Below are positions 35,631 to 47,811 of a stretch of 64,000 nucleotides of DNA, piece by piece (the stretch's first letter is position 1; each line of letters begins with the position of its first letter). Source of the stretch: Parasponia andersonii (taxonomy: Eukaryota > Streptophyta > Magnoliopsida > Rosales > Cannabaceae); assembly GCA_002914805.1 (NCBI GenBank), contig JXTB01000014.1:555924-619923 (forward strand), read 5' to 3'. The translations under genes were made by a program, and so were the position numbers. The notes beneath the pieces are model-generated. The model was not told the DNA's origin. It made no database searches and saw only the letters and a list, made by a program, of their open reading frames with translations.

Positions 35631-35714
35631 CATATCATATCATCCATCTTAAGAGAAAAAAGAACAACTTTTTTTCCTATTTTGTAAAGGTAACACTGCA
35701 ACAAAACAAGAATA

Positions 35715-36040
35715 GAGCGGCGATATTTGTCGCCGCATTAAAACACAATACCACCGCTTTAGATCTAAAGCAGCGACAAAGTTTCTGCTTTAGAGTCACC
35801 ACTAAAAGTTTATTGGTATAAACCCATTAAACGATGACAACATTGTCTCCGTATTAGATAATTTATAGCGGGAATAAAAAATCAACAGAAATGCCATCTG
35901 ACAGACTATTAACGGTGATAATTAATTGTCGTCGCTATATTTTTACTGGGAGCGTACTTTAGGGTGAATTTTATTTAATTAAATAATTAATTAATTTAGT
36001 AACCTATAGCGGCGACTGATAAATTATTGCCGCTTTATAT
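35715..36040. repeat. Left subterminal repeats of the CACTA element
   Basis: Repeated short words built on GCGGCGA, CCGCTTTA, AGCGGGA, GTCGTCGCTATA and AGCGGCGACT, in both orientations. These match the usual transposase-binding subterminal regions of CACTA elements. Confidence 0.75.
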
Positions 36041-36329
36041 TGAATTATTATTTTTTAAAATTTAATATTTACTTATGTAATTAAAATAATAATTTTTATA
36101 TATTGAATTATTAAAAAATAACAATTAATTCAAATTTAAATAAATAAATAAATAATATATTAAGGTAAACAAAATATATTAATAATTAGTAAAAATAAAA
36201 AAGTAATATTTTAAATGACATTAAAATTAAAAAGTATTGTCAAAAACTAAAAATATATAATGTTGTCTGAAAGTAGAAAAAAGTCTACAAGTCTAAGTTC
36301 TCATCCTCAGTTTCTTTACTGTCTTCTTC

Positions 36330-36900
36330 TTGATGAGTCTAGGGAGGATGGGCGAAATGAGGTAACAGTGGCAAAAGCAGGGGTATCATGGTAAACGATG
36401 TCGAAGTGGACCTTAGATGGATAGGACCAGAGGTAGACATGTTGACATCTGGTACTAACGATGATAAAATCCTCTGCATATATGCTATATATGCCACCTA
36501 AGCCTCTATTGATCGTTGTTGTTAAGTAATCATCTCCTGAATGGCCATCTCTCGTTGCTGGGTTGTCGTCATATATTATTGGCTCTCATGTATATATCGT
36601 TAGATATCCTCAGGTACTGGCAGTTGAAAGTCTAGTGGGGCAGATCTAGTACTAGAAGCATACACACTCAACTTACGTCCGATATCTCTCCTAAATCCGT
36701 GATGTGTACCGAGAACCTCATCCATAATATGAGCATCAGTGATAGAAGTAGATGAGCTCGAATCAGATTGGGAAGATACTTGAGGCTAAGTGTTATGAAT
36801 CTCAAACACCTTAAATTATTATGCAAAAATACTATCGCATATATTTTTCTTAATATGCATAACATCAAGATTGTGCCTTAGTTTTAGTGATGACTAATAC
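36330..36900 (-). pseudogene. Second CACTA ORF relic (Ptta/En-Spm type)
   Basis: On the minus strand a broken stretch around 36620-36740 reads as a DEVLGTHHGFRRDIG-like block. It resembles the 'VLG.R.GY..G.G' signature that I recall for the second plant CACTA ORF. It lies downstream of TNP2 in the element's own direction, the expected order. Stops interrupt it. Confidence 0.45.
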
Positions 36901-36919
36901 TCAAGCTCAAAAAATATAC

Positions 36920-38760
36920 TTTTTTTCTCTAGTTGAGTTCTTCATTGTCTCTTTTTCGTTTCACTCCACCATATTTTGGATGTTTACCTAGCATATCAGG
37001 TTGCACATGACTGAGTTGTTGCAGAATATCTTCATTAGGAAATACCCTTGGTAGATTTCTTCTCTTTATTTTTCCATCAAATAGTAACTTTTTTGAAATG
37101 CATGAGATTATGGAAGAAAACATCTATGCCCCACATAACAAGTCTTTGTTCTTAAACACATTGACAGAGTTTCTTCATTACATGTGGGACATGCCTTGTA
37201 TCCTTTTCCACTCCATCCAGATAAACTACTACGAGTTGGAAATTATTTACAATCCATATCAATGTTGCTCACATTTTAAATATTTTGTTATCAACGGCAT
37301 CTCTAGTTGAGTTTTTCATTGTCTCTTTTTCGTTTCACTCCACCATATTTTGGATGTTTACCTGGCATATCAGGTTGCACATGACTGGGTTGTTACAGAA
37401 TATCTTCATTAGAAAATACCCTTGGTAGATTTCTTCTCTTTATTTTTCCATCAAATAGTAACTTTTTTGAAATGCATGAGATTATGGAAAAAAATATCTA
37501 TGCCCCACATAACAAGTCTTTGTTCTTAAACGTATTGACAGAGTATCTTCGTTACATGTGGGATATGCCTTGTATCCTTTCCCACTCCATCCAGATAAAC
37601 TACTAAGAGTTGGAAATTATTTACAATCCATATCAATGTTGCTCACATTTTAAATATTTTGTTATCAACGGCATCTCTCGTTTCAACTCCAACATACTAT
37701 AAATGCTTTAACTCGTTCATCAACAGTCTTAGAAAAAAATCAATGTCCCTTTCAAGAGATTGCGATCCAAGAATTAAAAGAGACATCATAAAATAACACT
37801 CTTTCATGCATAGCCACGGAGGAAGGTTATAATTAGTCAAAATCACTTGCCATATACTATAAGATAAACTTATGTTACCAAATGGATTAATCCCATCAGC
37901 AGTTAATCCCAAACGGGCATTTCGTGGTTCTAAAGTAAAATCTGGATACTTTATATCAAAATATTTCTATGCTTCACTAATAACAGGATGTCTCAACACC
38001 CTTTTCTCATTTGAACGACCCTTAAAATACCATTTTATTTCTTTGTAATGTGTCTGGACCTATACAGATGCATCAATCGTGGTATTAACAGAAAATACCG
38101 TAATACTTTGTGAGGTACCTTCTTTCCCTTCATATTTTTGTCTACCCATCGACTCGTACCATAAACAAGACAATTCTCTGTGTCACCATTCTCCTTCCAA
38201 AATAACGCATAGTCATATTGGCATACATGAATAGACTCATATTCCAAACCTAACTTAGACATCCACTTCTTTGCATCATAATACAATCGTGGTATCTTAT
38301 TGTCAGTTGGAAATGCATCCTTCAATAATTTCAATAAATTATCAAACAACTTATTAGTCCACTTATGCATTACTTTCAAATGTATAAGTTTGATCAAAAA
38401 GTTCAAAAATGAGTAACTGATACATCCGAGATACAACTCAGCTTCCACTTCAGAGAATAACTCATCATATTGTTGGCTAGATACAGATGGTCTTATGGCC
38501 ATATCATCTCCTATATCGTATTCATTTTCACCACCATCTGTATTTTTTGACCTAATAAAATCTGGCAATATGTCCACCATCTCATTTGTCAGAGCAATAT
38601 TTTCTACATGAATATCATTATGAGGAAGACGAATCTCAACAACTTCTCCATGGCAGATCTAATTAGTGTACGATGAATTAAACCTATTGTCTATCAAATG
38701 TACTTCCAGTATTTCAATAGTCTGATGTAACACATTTCGACATATCAGACAAGGGTATTT
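36920..38760 (-). pseudogene. TNP2-type CACTA transposase remnant
   Basis: Three open pieces on the minus strand match the TNP2 family. Piece 38035-38580 (181 residues) carries the AKKWMSKLGLEYESIH block and the KVLRYFLLIPRL block. Piece 37697-37912 carries GLTADGINPFGN and YNLPPWLCMKE. Piece 36929-37123 carries FDGKIKRRNLPRVFPNEDILQQL. They lie in the correct order with lost sequence and frame breaks between them. Several motif Cys positions are changed. A 374-bp tandem duplication further disrupts the 3' part. Confidence 0.85.
36927..37674. repeat. 374-bp tandem duplication in the TNP2 remnant
   Basis: Units 36927-37300 and 37301-37674 both start CTCTAGTTGAGT and stay similar to the final TCAACGGCAT. 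The copies differ by scattered substitutions only. Confidence 0.92.
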
Positions 38761-39434
38761 AACTTTGCCTTGGTTATTGACATATTATTTTGCCCCTTCA
38801 GCAAATACAATTGCACCACTCCAATATACATCTCACCAATAATCTTTCAAATGTATTCAACTCTTGTCCACAGGCATCCTCACTGTTATTATTTATAATA
38901 ACTTAGTGTTCAGATAGAATAGTTTAGATGATTATGCAAAACATATCTTAAATCCACCTTATCATTCCATTTCTAAAGGGTAAGGCCCTATCCCATTTAG
39001 AATTACTTTTGTACATCATTTACTCAAATATTGTTCAGTTCATGTCGAAATTCCGGCAGTATTTCCCCTTAGCTCCCTTAAGTGTGATACATATATACAC
39101 ACACCTGGAGAATACAAGGAGATACTATCAGAATCGACCAAAGAAAAATATTTATAAATGAACGATAACTCATAATGTGTAATCCTAAATTTTCCAAACG
39201 GGATAATTCAAAAAGCAATATTGAGATGCATAATTTCTCATCAACTCCTGAATGAGTCTAGGGTAATTTCTTTTGTGACTAAAAAATGCATGCATGTATT
39301 AAAGTCACTATGTATACAAATAAACGTACACATTATGACTATGACTACAACCTTTGTCATGACATGTCAACTCGTTTGAAATGGTCTTGATCATCATATG
39401 TTGTGACTATTCCGGTCTTCATGATTTAAGAAAA

Positions 39435-41005
39435 GAATTTTGGGTTTTTTAAGAGTACATATACAATATTTTAGTTACTATAAGTACATTTTGGGTATTT
39501 TGTGAATTATATGGGTATTTTATTATATTGTCAAATTTTATGAGTTTTTTAGTTACTCTAAAAGTATTTTGGGTATTTCATTACTCTAAAAGCATTTTGG
39601 GTATTTTGTTAATTAAATTGTTATTTTTGGATATTTTTTAATTTTAGGGCTATTTTATTACTCTAGGGGCATTTCGGGTATTTCATTACTCTAGGGGCAT
39701 TTTGCATATTTCATTAATTAAATTGATATTTTTGGATATTTTTTTAATTTTATGAGTTTTTCAGTTACTACAAGGGAATTTTGGGTATTTTTATCAGAGA
39801 CATTTTTGGATATTTTGTGAATTATATAAGTATTTTATTATATTTTTTAATTTTATGAGTCTTTTATTTACTCAAGGGGTATCTTTGGTATTTCATTACT
39901 CTATGGGCATTTTAGGTAATTTTTTTAAATATATGGGTATTTTATATTTTTAAATTTTTTTAGTTACTACAAGGGCATTTTGGATATTTTATTAGTCTAT
40001 GGGTATTTTGGGTATTTTTTGAATTATATGAGTATTTTATTATGTTTTTAATTTTATGAGTTTTTTATTTACTTTAAGAGAATTTTTGGTATTTTATTAC
40101 TCTAGGGGTATTTTTGAGTATTTTGTTAATTAAATTAATATTTTTGGATATTTTTTAACTTTTTGAGTTTTTTAGTTACTACAAGGGCATTTTAGATATT
40201 TTGTGAATTATATAGGTAGTTTATTATATTTTTAAATTTTATGAGTTTTTATTTACTCAAGGGGCATTTTGGGTATTTTCATTACTCTAGGGGTATTTTA
40301 GGTATTTTGTTAAATATATGGGCATTTTATTATTATTTTTTTAATTTTATGAGTTTTTTAATTACTACAAGGGCATTTTGGTTATGTTATTCGTCTAGGA
40401 GCATTTTGAGTATTTTGTAAATTATATGAGTATTTTATTATATTTTAACTTTTATGAGTTTTTTATTTACGCTAAGAGCATTTTGGGTATTTCGTTACTC
40501 TAGGAGCATTTTGGGTATTTTGTTAATTAAATTGATATTTTTGGATATTTTTAATTTTATAAGTTTTTTAGTTACTACAAGGATATTTTGGGTATTTTAT
40601 TACTCTAGGAGTATTTTGGGTATTTTATTACTCTATGAGCATTTTGGGTATTTTGTGAACTATATGGGTATTTTTGGGTATTTAATTATTTTTTGAATTA
40701 AATTGTTATCTTTGAGTATTTTTAAATTTTATGAGTGTTTTAGTTACTATATGAGCATTTTCAGTATTTTATTACTCTAGGGGCATTTTATAACTTTTGG
40801 TGCATTTTGGGTATTTTGTAACTCTAGGTGCATTTTGGACATTTTGTAAATTGCCACATTATTTTTTGGTATTTTTAACTTGATGAGTTTTTTAGTTACT
40901 TTAAGGGCATTATAGCCACTTTATTATCCTATGGGCATTTTGGGTATTTTGTAAATTAAATTGTTATTTTTTGGTATTTTTTAATTTCATGACTATTTTA
41001 GTTAA
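39435..41005. repeat. AT-rich minisatellite inside the CACTA element
   Basis: About 1.55 kb of imperfect repeats built from GGGCATTTTGGGTATTTT, ATTACTCTAGG, GTTAATTAAATTGATATTT and TTTTATGAGTTTTTTAGTTAC words. Unit sizes vary (about 35-160 bp), with higher-order shuffling. There are no genes. Confidence 0.9.
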
Positions 41006-41679
41006 CAAATGAATTCCTTATTATTCATTTCATTTATTAATTCTAATAAAATAAAATTCTAGCCTAAAAAGTTTCTATCTTATAAACTAAAATAAAAAAT
41101 ATCAGCAAAAATTAAACTTTAACACAAAAAAATATATCCCACTAAACAATTCTCCATACTCAATCCACATTCTCAAAACATAAGTATCCACCAATATCCC
41201 ATAAAACTAATAATATAATCCACCAATAACTCATCAAATCCAATATCCAATAAAACTAATAATTTATTCTAATAATCCAAGAATCCATTATCCAATAATC
41301 CAATATCTATTATAACCTAATAATCTATTAAAAATCCATATCCAAATATATCTATTGCCCTAATAATATAATCCAATAACCAAATATCCAATAATCCATT
41401 AAAAATCCATATCCCCTATATAAAAAAAACATAATAAACATTCATAATCCTAATAATTTAATATCAAAATAAAATTAAAACTAAACCTTAAAAAAATTAT
41501 TTTAATTTCTGATTTTTCCTAATATTAAAACATTTATTTTAATTAACACTAAAACAAAACTAAAATTACAAAATAATTAGATAATCATAATCATATCTAA
41601 TATCCAAAATTAACTAATATTTCAATATATATTTTTAATTATTTAAATAGAAAACAAAACCAAAAATTAATTAAAAAAA

Positions 41680-41914
41680 CTAACATATTAAGTTTGAAGG
41701 GCGGCAGAGGCATGGGAGCGACAGCGACGAGGCAGCAGCGGCGCGGTGCCAGCGGTGGGCCAGAGCGGGCGGTAGAGCCCCTGAAAAAAATTTACAAAAG
41801 AAATTAAATAAAAAAAAAGGATTGAAAAAAAAAAAGAAAAATAGGCAAAAAAAAACTTACCAGTGAAAGAGGAGGTGATTTTTAGGTTGAGAAAGAGAGA
41901 GGAGGTGATTTTTA

Positions 41915-41954
<40 letters not shown>

Positions 41955-41960
41955 CAGAAT
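41680..41960. repeat. GC-rich patch and (GA)n run in the CACTA element
   Basis: A GC-rich block at 41699-41778 is followed by a 33-bp direct repeat (GAGGAGGTGATTTTTAGG at 41868 and 41900). An interrupted GA microsatellite lies at about 41919-41950. No protein is recognised. Confidence 0.6.
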
Positions 41961-42059
41961 CTGGGTATAGAAACCGATCAGCAAAAGCAGTGACAATTGT
42001 TGTCATTTTAGATAATATGTCACTGCTTTAAATGAAATGCACTATTTTATTTAAAGCTC

Positions 42060-42480
42060 AAAAAATTTATAGCGGTCAGTTGTATTGTCTAAATTTTTGT
42101 GAAAATTTTAAAGCGGCGAATATTTTAATCTAAAGTAGGGATAATTGTCGTCGCTTTAAATCTAATTTTTATTTTTAATTTCACATGTTTTATGATAATT
42201 ATAATTATCTTAATTTATTAATATTAGATTAATATAAAACAATGACTATTATCGCCACTTTAGAGAAGATATTTTTGCACTTAGCTCCAGTTGGCGCACT
42301 CTTTAGGAATTTTTAGAGGGAAATTTTAGCAAGACCTCTAAAACGGCGACGCGTACCCCCATTATAGATTTTTTCATATATCCAGCAATATAAATACTCG
42401 AAAACAGTAATTCTTGACTTTGTCGTCGTTTTAGTTAACATATAAAATAGCGACACTTTAAAAATCGTCGTTCTATTATC
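42060..42480. repeat. Right subterminal repeats of the CACTA element
   Basis: Words such as AGCGGTC, AAGCGGCGAA, GTCGTCGCTTTA, ATCGCCACTTTAG, CGGCGACGCG and GTCGTCGTTTTA in both orientations mirror those at the left end. Confidence 0.75.
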
Positions 42481-42497
42481 TACTTATTGTAGTGTAA

Positions 42498-43264
42498 GAT
42501 GATGTCATATGATGTCATGGTTTTTTGTGGTATGAATGAGATCACTCTTGCACCGTTATTTCACGAGGCAAGTGAAAATGTAGACTACAAATTAGTGCCA
42601 AAAATGTGTTGTGAACCAATCTAGGACCTAGGGGAGAAATATGATTCGGACTTAATTTCTCCTTTAAAAAAAATAAAATATAATAAAAAGTGGATTATAC
42701 GAAATTGTATAATAATACACATACTAGTTTAAAACATTATGAATTTGACCAGTGGACAATGTTTCTATCATAGTTGTTTCGTATAGTAGTGCTCATGTTA
42801 GTAGACATATCTTGTAATTAGGCTAAAAATGTTAGTGAATTGTTAAACTCTCATTGGTAATTAATGTATTTGTAGTAAATATGTCCACCTTCATACTCAT
42901 GAGAAGTGATATATATAGATATATAGACATGCATGTGCATAGTGCTTCTATAACCTAACCGTGAAAGTGTATACAATTAAAACTAAATTTTAGCAGAATG
43001 ATAAATCATCCACTTGTCACTTATCCTCACGTAAGAAGTCATGGATTCAAGTTAGGACCGTCCCAATACAAGTAATTCTTTTAAAAGGGATCTTTGTAGA
43101 AAAAGTGTCTCGTGTAATAATAAAATTATCACGTGGTATGAAATGATAAAATTTCATACAACGCGGAATGATAAGTCCACGTGGAATGAAATGCTTCGTG
43201 TAATTATTTGGATTCATAAAATTATACAATCAAAATTTATCACATACTTAGTTGTTTATATTAA
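42498..43264. other. Intergenic, no gene seen
   Basis: AT-rich sequence to the right of the CACTA element. No coding, RNA or terminal-repeat signal was recognised. Confidence 0.4.
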
Positions 43265-43740
43265 AATAGAAAGTATTCACGACCAAAAAAAAAATATGTA
43301 TCGTTTAATGACAACTTTTTAGTCGTAACAAATTTCTTTTGTGACTAAAAGTAATATATATGGTTGCCAATCCAATAGGTATTTTTTTTTTTTTACCTAT
43401 GAGTAGGTATTCTTTTTTTAGCCATTGTATCACTATTTAATGGTGATCCAATAGTTATAATGAAGTGCATAAAAAGACGTGCATCATTAATGCTCTTTCT
43501 CTCTCTTATTTTTTACAATAAAAAAATATACATACTAAATTTTTATTGGCCAAATTAATACCTATGCATAGGTAAAAAAAAAAAATACCTACTGAATTGG
43601 TGCCCTATATATATATATATAATTTAGTTATCACATAATGATAATGATATTCATTTAGTTACAAATTTTTCAATTTTTGTCACAAAAACACTAAAAATAA
43701 AGTTTTTTATAGTAATTTTTTTTTTTTTTACGTTTGCGTT
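43265..43740. mobile_element. DNA-element relic of a 'TGTGACTAAAA' family, interrupted by a MITE
   Basis: The left part carries AGTCGTAACAAATTT and TTTTGTGACTAAAAG. The right part carries a CATAATGATAATGATATTCATTTAG block that reappears near 62795-62815 beside further GTGACTAAAAGT words. The two parts here are separated by the MITE at 43362-43605. A short related piece occurs at about 39268-39290. Superfamily unknown. Confidence 0.5.
43362..43605. mobile_element. Short MITE with poly(T)-containing inverted ends
   Basis: The left end GGTTGCCAATCCAATAGGTA and the right end (reverse complement GGGCACCAATTCAGTAGGTA) are imperfect inverted repeats. Both continue into a T-run and ACCTATG. Length 244 bp, no coding capacity. 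The flanks are TA-rich on both sides, so the TSD (probably TA or TAT) is ambiguous. Confidence 0.75.
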
Positions 43741-46024
43741 CTTCTTTCTAAATTTTTTGTCTATAAACAGTAAGTATACCCTGTTTCTGTCCTAAATTGC
43801 TTATCCAATCGGAAAAGACATCTCCTAGAATGCTAAAAGACCTATAACAAGCTCATTAACTAGTTATATATATTCAAAAGTACGTCAAAATAATTGGAAA
43901 GGAGTGTAAATGTATTGAATTAAAATCATGCAAGTTATTACGAGTCCATTCTAGTTAAGTTAACAAATATACACATACAAAAAATTAAAGACAAAAAAGA
44001 AAAAATGGGACGACTTTGTTCTTCTTTTGACAATAACCTTCATGCTAATGACTCAGCTAAGTTTCTTTAAGAAACTAAAAACAAGTCTAAAATATAATAC
44101 CCTGACCTACACGTCTGTCTCCTCCGATATATCAAAATAGATAAATGAACAAGTACTAAAGCTAATAACCTGAATCTTTGTTGAGCTTTTAACACATGTA
44201 TTTTTCATTTTTTTTTTATTTCTAAGGAAACTGCTTTTAACTTTCTTAAGTGGTTAATTATTTGATTTATTTAGTTTAAGTACTACTCCTTTCTACGAAT
44301 ATTTATGGATCGATGACTCAGAAAGGTCCCCAACTGTACTTTTTTCTGTGTGGTACCTTTATTTTTAATGGCATTGGACTTTATTATAATTGGTTTTGTT
44401 GAAGACTTATTCTGAAATTCGAGTATACATTCGTCGACTCATGCTTTTTTCTTTTCCTTATTCTTTTTTAAGTAAAAAAAAGGTAAACTTTTGAAAAGCT
44501 TTAGTCAACTATCGGATCGGTACTTTTCTTCATTGCTAAGATGTAGCTTTTATGCTTCTTCTTCTTCTTCTTCTTCTTCTTCTTCTTCTTCTTCTTCTTC
44601 TTTTATTTTTATTGTATTTCATTTTTCATTAAATGTGGACCAAAGATCCTTTCCCACTCCTGGAAAGTAGTCCTCATTTTCGTATTTTCAAATTGCCAAG
44701 TCATTGCTTCAAACAACGGTAACAAAATTAATTTATATCTTTTTATTAGTGATCTAGAAGAACAGATGTATGTAGCTTTCAATGTCTTATGCTGTTTTTA
44801 CACATGGGTATCTCACAAGTCACAGGTCCTTTAAATACCTCTTTTGATCTCTTTAAAATCTTGAATTTTATAAATCCTTTGTTTGAGGTATAATCACGCT
44901 TGGGAAGTAAATAATATAAAGAATATTACCGTATCAAATATAGAGGAACTTATTCTCTGGTGATTTGAGAATAAAGTTTTTATTTTTTTTTCCCTCCTTT
45001 TTTTGCTTTGGAATGGAGAGCCGAGTTATGATTGGACCAAAATGAAAGGTTGATGTGGAGAGGAACAAATATTGGAGGCTATGATCAATACTAAAACTTA
45101 GTTTATGCGTGATTCCTGTTTTTGGGTATCATGTGTGATAATATGAAAAAAGTTTGACACTAACATTTGCCTTTTTTTGAAAGAACTTCTATTTTTATTT
45201 TTTTGGGAAAAAGTTAACATATGCTTAACGCATAAGAAAGTTTCGTCAATAATGTGCTACGTACCCTTGTGTTAGGCTTCGACGTTTTTAAGTCCAACGT
45301 TTTCATGAATTAATAATTAAGTTTTATCTTTTAGTTGTCTTATTTTAATGGTTTTTCAAATTATATTTCTCGATCAAATCTCACCCTACATCATGTAACT
45401 TATTTTTATGAAAAGAAAATCGTGAATTACACATAACAGAATGTCCAATCTCCTCTTCGAAAATGAGGTTTAATCTTGCGTCTTTATATACAACGTCAAG
45501 AAACTTTATTAATTCTACCAGCTGATACTTCTCATTCCACCAGAAAACAACGCATTAATGTTTCAAGGAATAGACTATGGCTAACTGAACTATCTTAGGA
45601 GTTAAAAAACAAGGATATCTTCCAAAGGTTTAAGCTTTCTTTGTGCATCTTTTATTTCATTGAAACCACTCTTTGCTGCATGTATTGCAATGGAATGGAC
45701 TGGTGGAGCTGCAGACTGAAGAATTTTTTTTTTTTTTAAATTTATAAAAGGCACGTTTGGAACAGGTGCAAACTGAAGACTAGGAGTATCTAGCTATTTA
45801 AGTTATTTTTTTCCGTTTATTTCCCTAAAATATAAAGAGCAAACATTATTTTTGCTCAAAAATTTATAATTTAAGGGTTAACCGAAAAAAAAGTATCCGC
45901 ATATTTGGCCTTTTTGCAATTTAAACTCCAAGTTTTGATTTCTGTATTTTTGTAATTCTTTTTTATTTTTACAAGCACAAGTGTTAAAAACCGGCAAATA
46001 AAACAAAAATCTTTCTTTTTTTAT
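43741..46024. other. Intergenic region upstream of TIM8
   Basis: AT-rich with no gene recognised. It contains a (CTT)16 microsatellite at 44555-44602. Confidence 0.4.
44555..44602. repeat. (CTT)16 microsatellite
   Basis: An uninterrupted CTT run of about 48 bp in intergenic DNA. Confidence 0.95.
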
Positions 46025-46204
46025 TGGGCCAGGGAGACTTACGTGGGCCTGACCCGTTTTCAAAACCGGCCAACCAAATCTTCAATTGGCCCACCTAATA
46101 CAGTCTCTTATTTGATCACCTTGTCGTTTGTGGCTCTGAAGTCTGAGACGTTCTCTCTTTCTTTTAGGGTTTAAAGAGCGTCCCCAAATCTCTTTCTAGG
46201 GTTT
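46025..46204 (+). promoter_or_regulatory. TIM8 promoter: three site II motifs and two telo boxes
   Basis: TGGGCC site II motifs lie at 46025-46030, 46044-46049 and (inverted) 46088-46093. Telo boxes (TAGGGTTT, the complement of AAACCCTA) lie at 46165-46172 and 46197-46204. Site II elements bind TCP factors and are typical of plant nuclear genes for mitochondrial and ribosomal proteins, often next to a telo box. The arrangement fits a growth-linked housekeeping promoter without a TATA box. Confidence 0.75.
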
Positions 46205-46227
46205 TACTGAATTGATCATTAACCGCC

Positions 46228-47616
46228 ATGGATCCTTCGGCTCTCAACAACGCTGAACTGGTCCAGTTCATCAATGTAAGCTTCTCTTATTCTTCTCTAT
46301 GCTTATCATCGTTTTAGTCCCTTGAAGACCATTTGAATGAATTTGAGTTCTGTATACTTTGGTGGAGTCAGTGGGAGCTCTTTTAATTTTATTGAAATTT
46401 CGCATATTTTTTTGCTGATTCTTGCTTGCATTACGATGTCAAAGATGGGTTTCTCAAAAAAATATTCAAAGAATTGATTAACCCATTATTGAATATGCTG
46501 TCATTTCATGGTTTTACTTTTAGGTTCTTTTCTCTCTTTTTGGATTTTTTTTCGTTTAATTTCTGGCAATGAATATGACTATTCTGTTTTTATATGTCGG
46601 TAGAATGAGCTTTTGAGCATGTTTACACATTTATTTTCAATTTTGGTTATTAAGTATGTTGTTCTGTTCCCATAAGCTATATTCAATTGGATTCTATACT
46701 AACTCAAAACTTCTTTTTCTTTTTTTTTTTAATCTAAGAATTTTTTATTATTGCAAATAATTAGCTTCAAGCTCTTATTCATGATAAATTTGCACAACAT
46801 GAAAGCTTTTGTATAATGTAAGCAGAGACAATCGTGAAGGAACTTTGACATTTATTTTACTTTTTTAAGAACTTTGTTTATTAGTGAAATTTCTTGAAAG
46901 AAATATTTCTGAAGAGTAGAAGCAAATCTATTTTAGAGCTATAAATTCTCCTTCAAGTTCTCTTGTGTGGATTCAGAGTTGTTCACTCTTTCACCTTAAC
47001 TTAGCAACGTTTTTGGTGCAATAAGTCGTCAGTGGTCAAGCAACAAATGCCAAAAAAAATTCTCGGGCACTTGCCCTCTAGTTTTAAATAATGATAGTAT
47101 TCTCTTTAGAAAAACAAGAGAAAGAACTTTAGATATTTTAATTAGTTGAGATCTAGCCTGTGTTGTTAAACAATGTTCAAATAATTGATACTGTTTGCTT
47201 ATGGATTCAGTTATGTTTTGGAAATTTGTAGTGGGGTTTTTGTCTAAGCAATGTGGTTTCTTTTCTCTTTTGTGGGTTAAGCTTGATGATGCAACCCTTG
47301 GATTTGATTTGGAAAGAATGAAGATCCTGTGGTCCCTTTTATAATATTTTTCATATTTTAAGCTCATTATTTAATGCTTTGCACCATGGGTGGTATTCTT
47401 AAATGAATGACTATGGTGGTATTGCAGCAAGAGAAGGAAAGAGCCATGGCCAACGAGATGGTGGCAAAGCTTACAACTGTATGCTGGGACAAGTGCATCA
47501 CTGGAACCCCGGGAAGCAAATTCAGCTCCAGTGAACAAAGCTGCCTATCAAACTGCGCAAGGCGTTATTTGGATTTGAGTGTCATAATCATGAAACGTTT
47601 CCAGAACATGCAATGA
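46228..47616 (+). CDS. TIM8: TIM8, small mitochondrial intermembrane-space chaperone
   Basis: Exons 46228-46275 and 47428-47616 join at GT-AG borders in phase 0 to give 78 residues, the usual length for this family. The twin CX3C motifs CWDKC (about 35-39) and CLSNC (about 54-58) form the two disulfides of small Tim proteins. The start MDPSALNN, the following QEKERAMANEMV helix and the KFSSSE loop match plant TIM8 as I know it. With TIM13 it escorts hydrophobic inner-membrane precursors across the intermembrane space. It has no cleavable presequence, as expected for a MIA-imported protein. The 1.15-kb intron contains nothing recognisable. The 3' end faces the acyltransferase gene. Confidence 0.95.
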
Positions 47617-47667
47617 AGTTCTAGGAAGTTTTGATGTGTTACTTCAGTTGGAGTATCTCCCTTTTTT

Positions 47668-47811
47668 GGGCCGGTCATAGCCAAATGAGTTGGAAATAAT
47701 TTTAATTTTGAAGTTTTATTATTTTTCTTGAAACCATATGGGCCGGTCATAGCCAAATGAGTTGGAAATAATTGTAATTTTGAAGTTTTATTATTTTTCT
47801 TAAGGTTATCT
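47668..47811. repeat. 72-bp tandem duplication downstream of TIM8
   Basis: Units start GGGCCGGTCATAGCCAAATG at 47668 and 47740. They are nearly identical for about 60 bp, then diverge. They lie within the likely TIM8 3' UTR, 52 bp past the stop codon. Confidence 0.92.

Larger units (their letters stand above)
35694..42494 (-). mobile_element. CACTA (En/Spm) transposon, decayed, with 3-bp TSD
   Basis: The 6801-bp element begins CACTGCAACA and ends TTGTAGTG, the reverse complement of CACTACAA. It is flanked by TAA at 35691-35693 and 42495-42497. Subterminal blocks at both ends carry many AGCGGCGAC/GTCGTCGCT-type words in both orientations, a CACTA hallmark. Inside are TNP2 transposase remnants on the minus strand, a second ORF relic and a 1.5-kb AT-rich minisatellite. 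One end base is changed (CACTG rather than CACTA) and the coding parts are broken, so it is not autonomous. Confidence 0.92.

Noticed and set aside
39435-41005. Possible CRISPR-like or regularly spaced array
   Set aside because: The repeats are degenerate, contiguous and irregular in spacing. This is a plant minisatellite inside a transposon.
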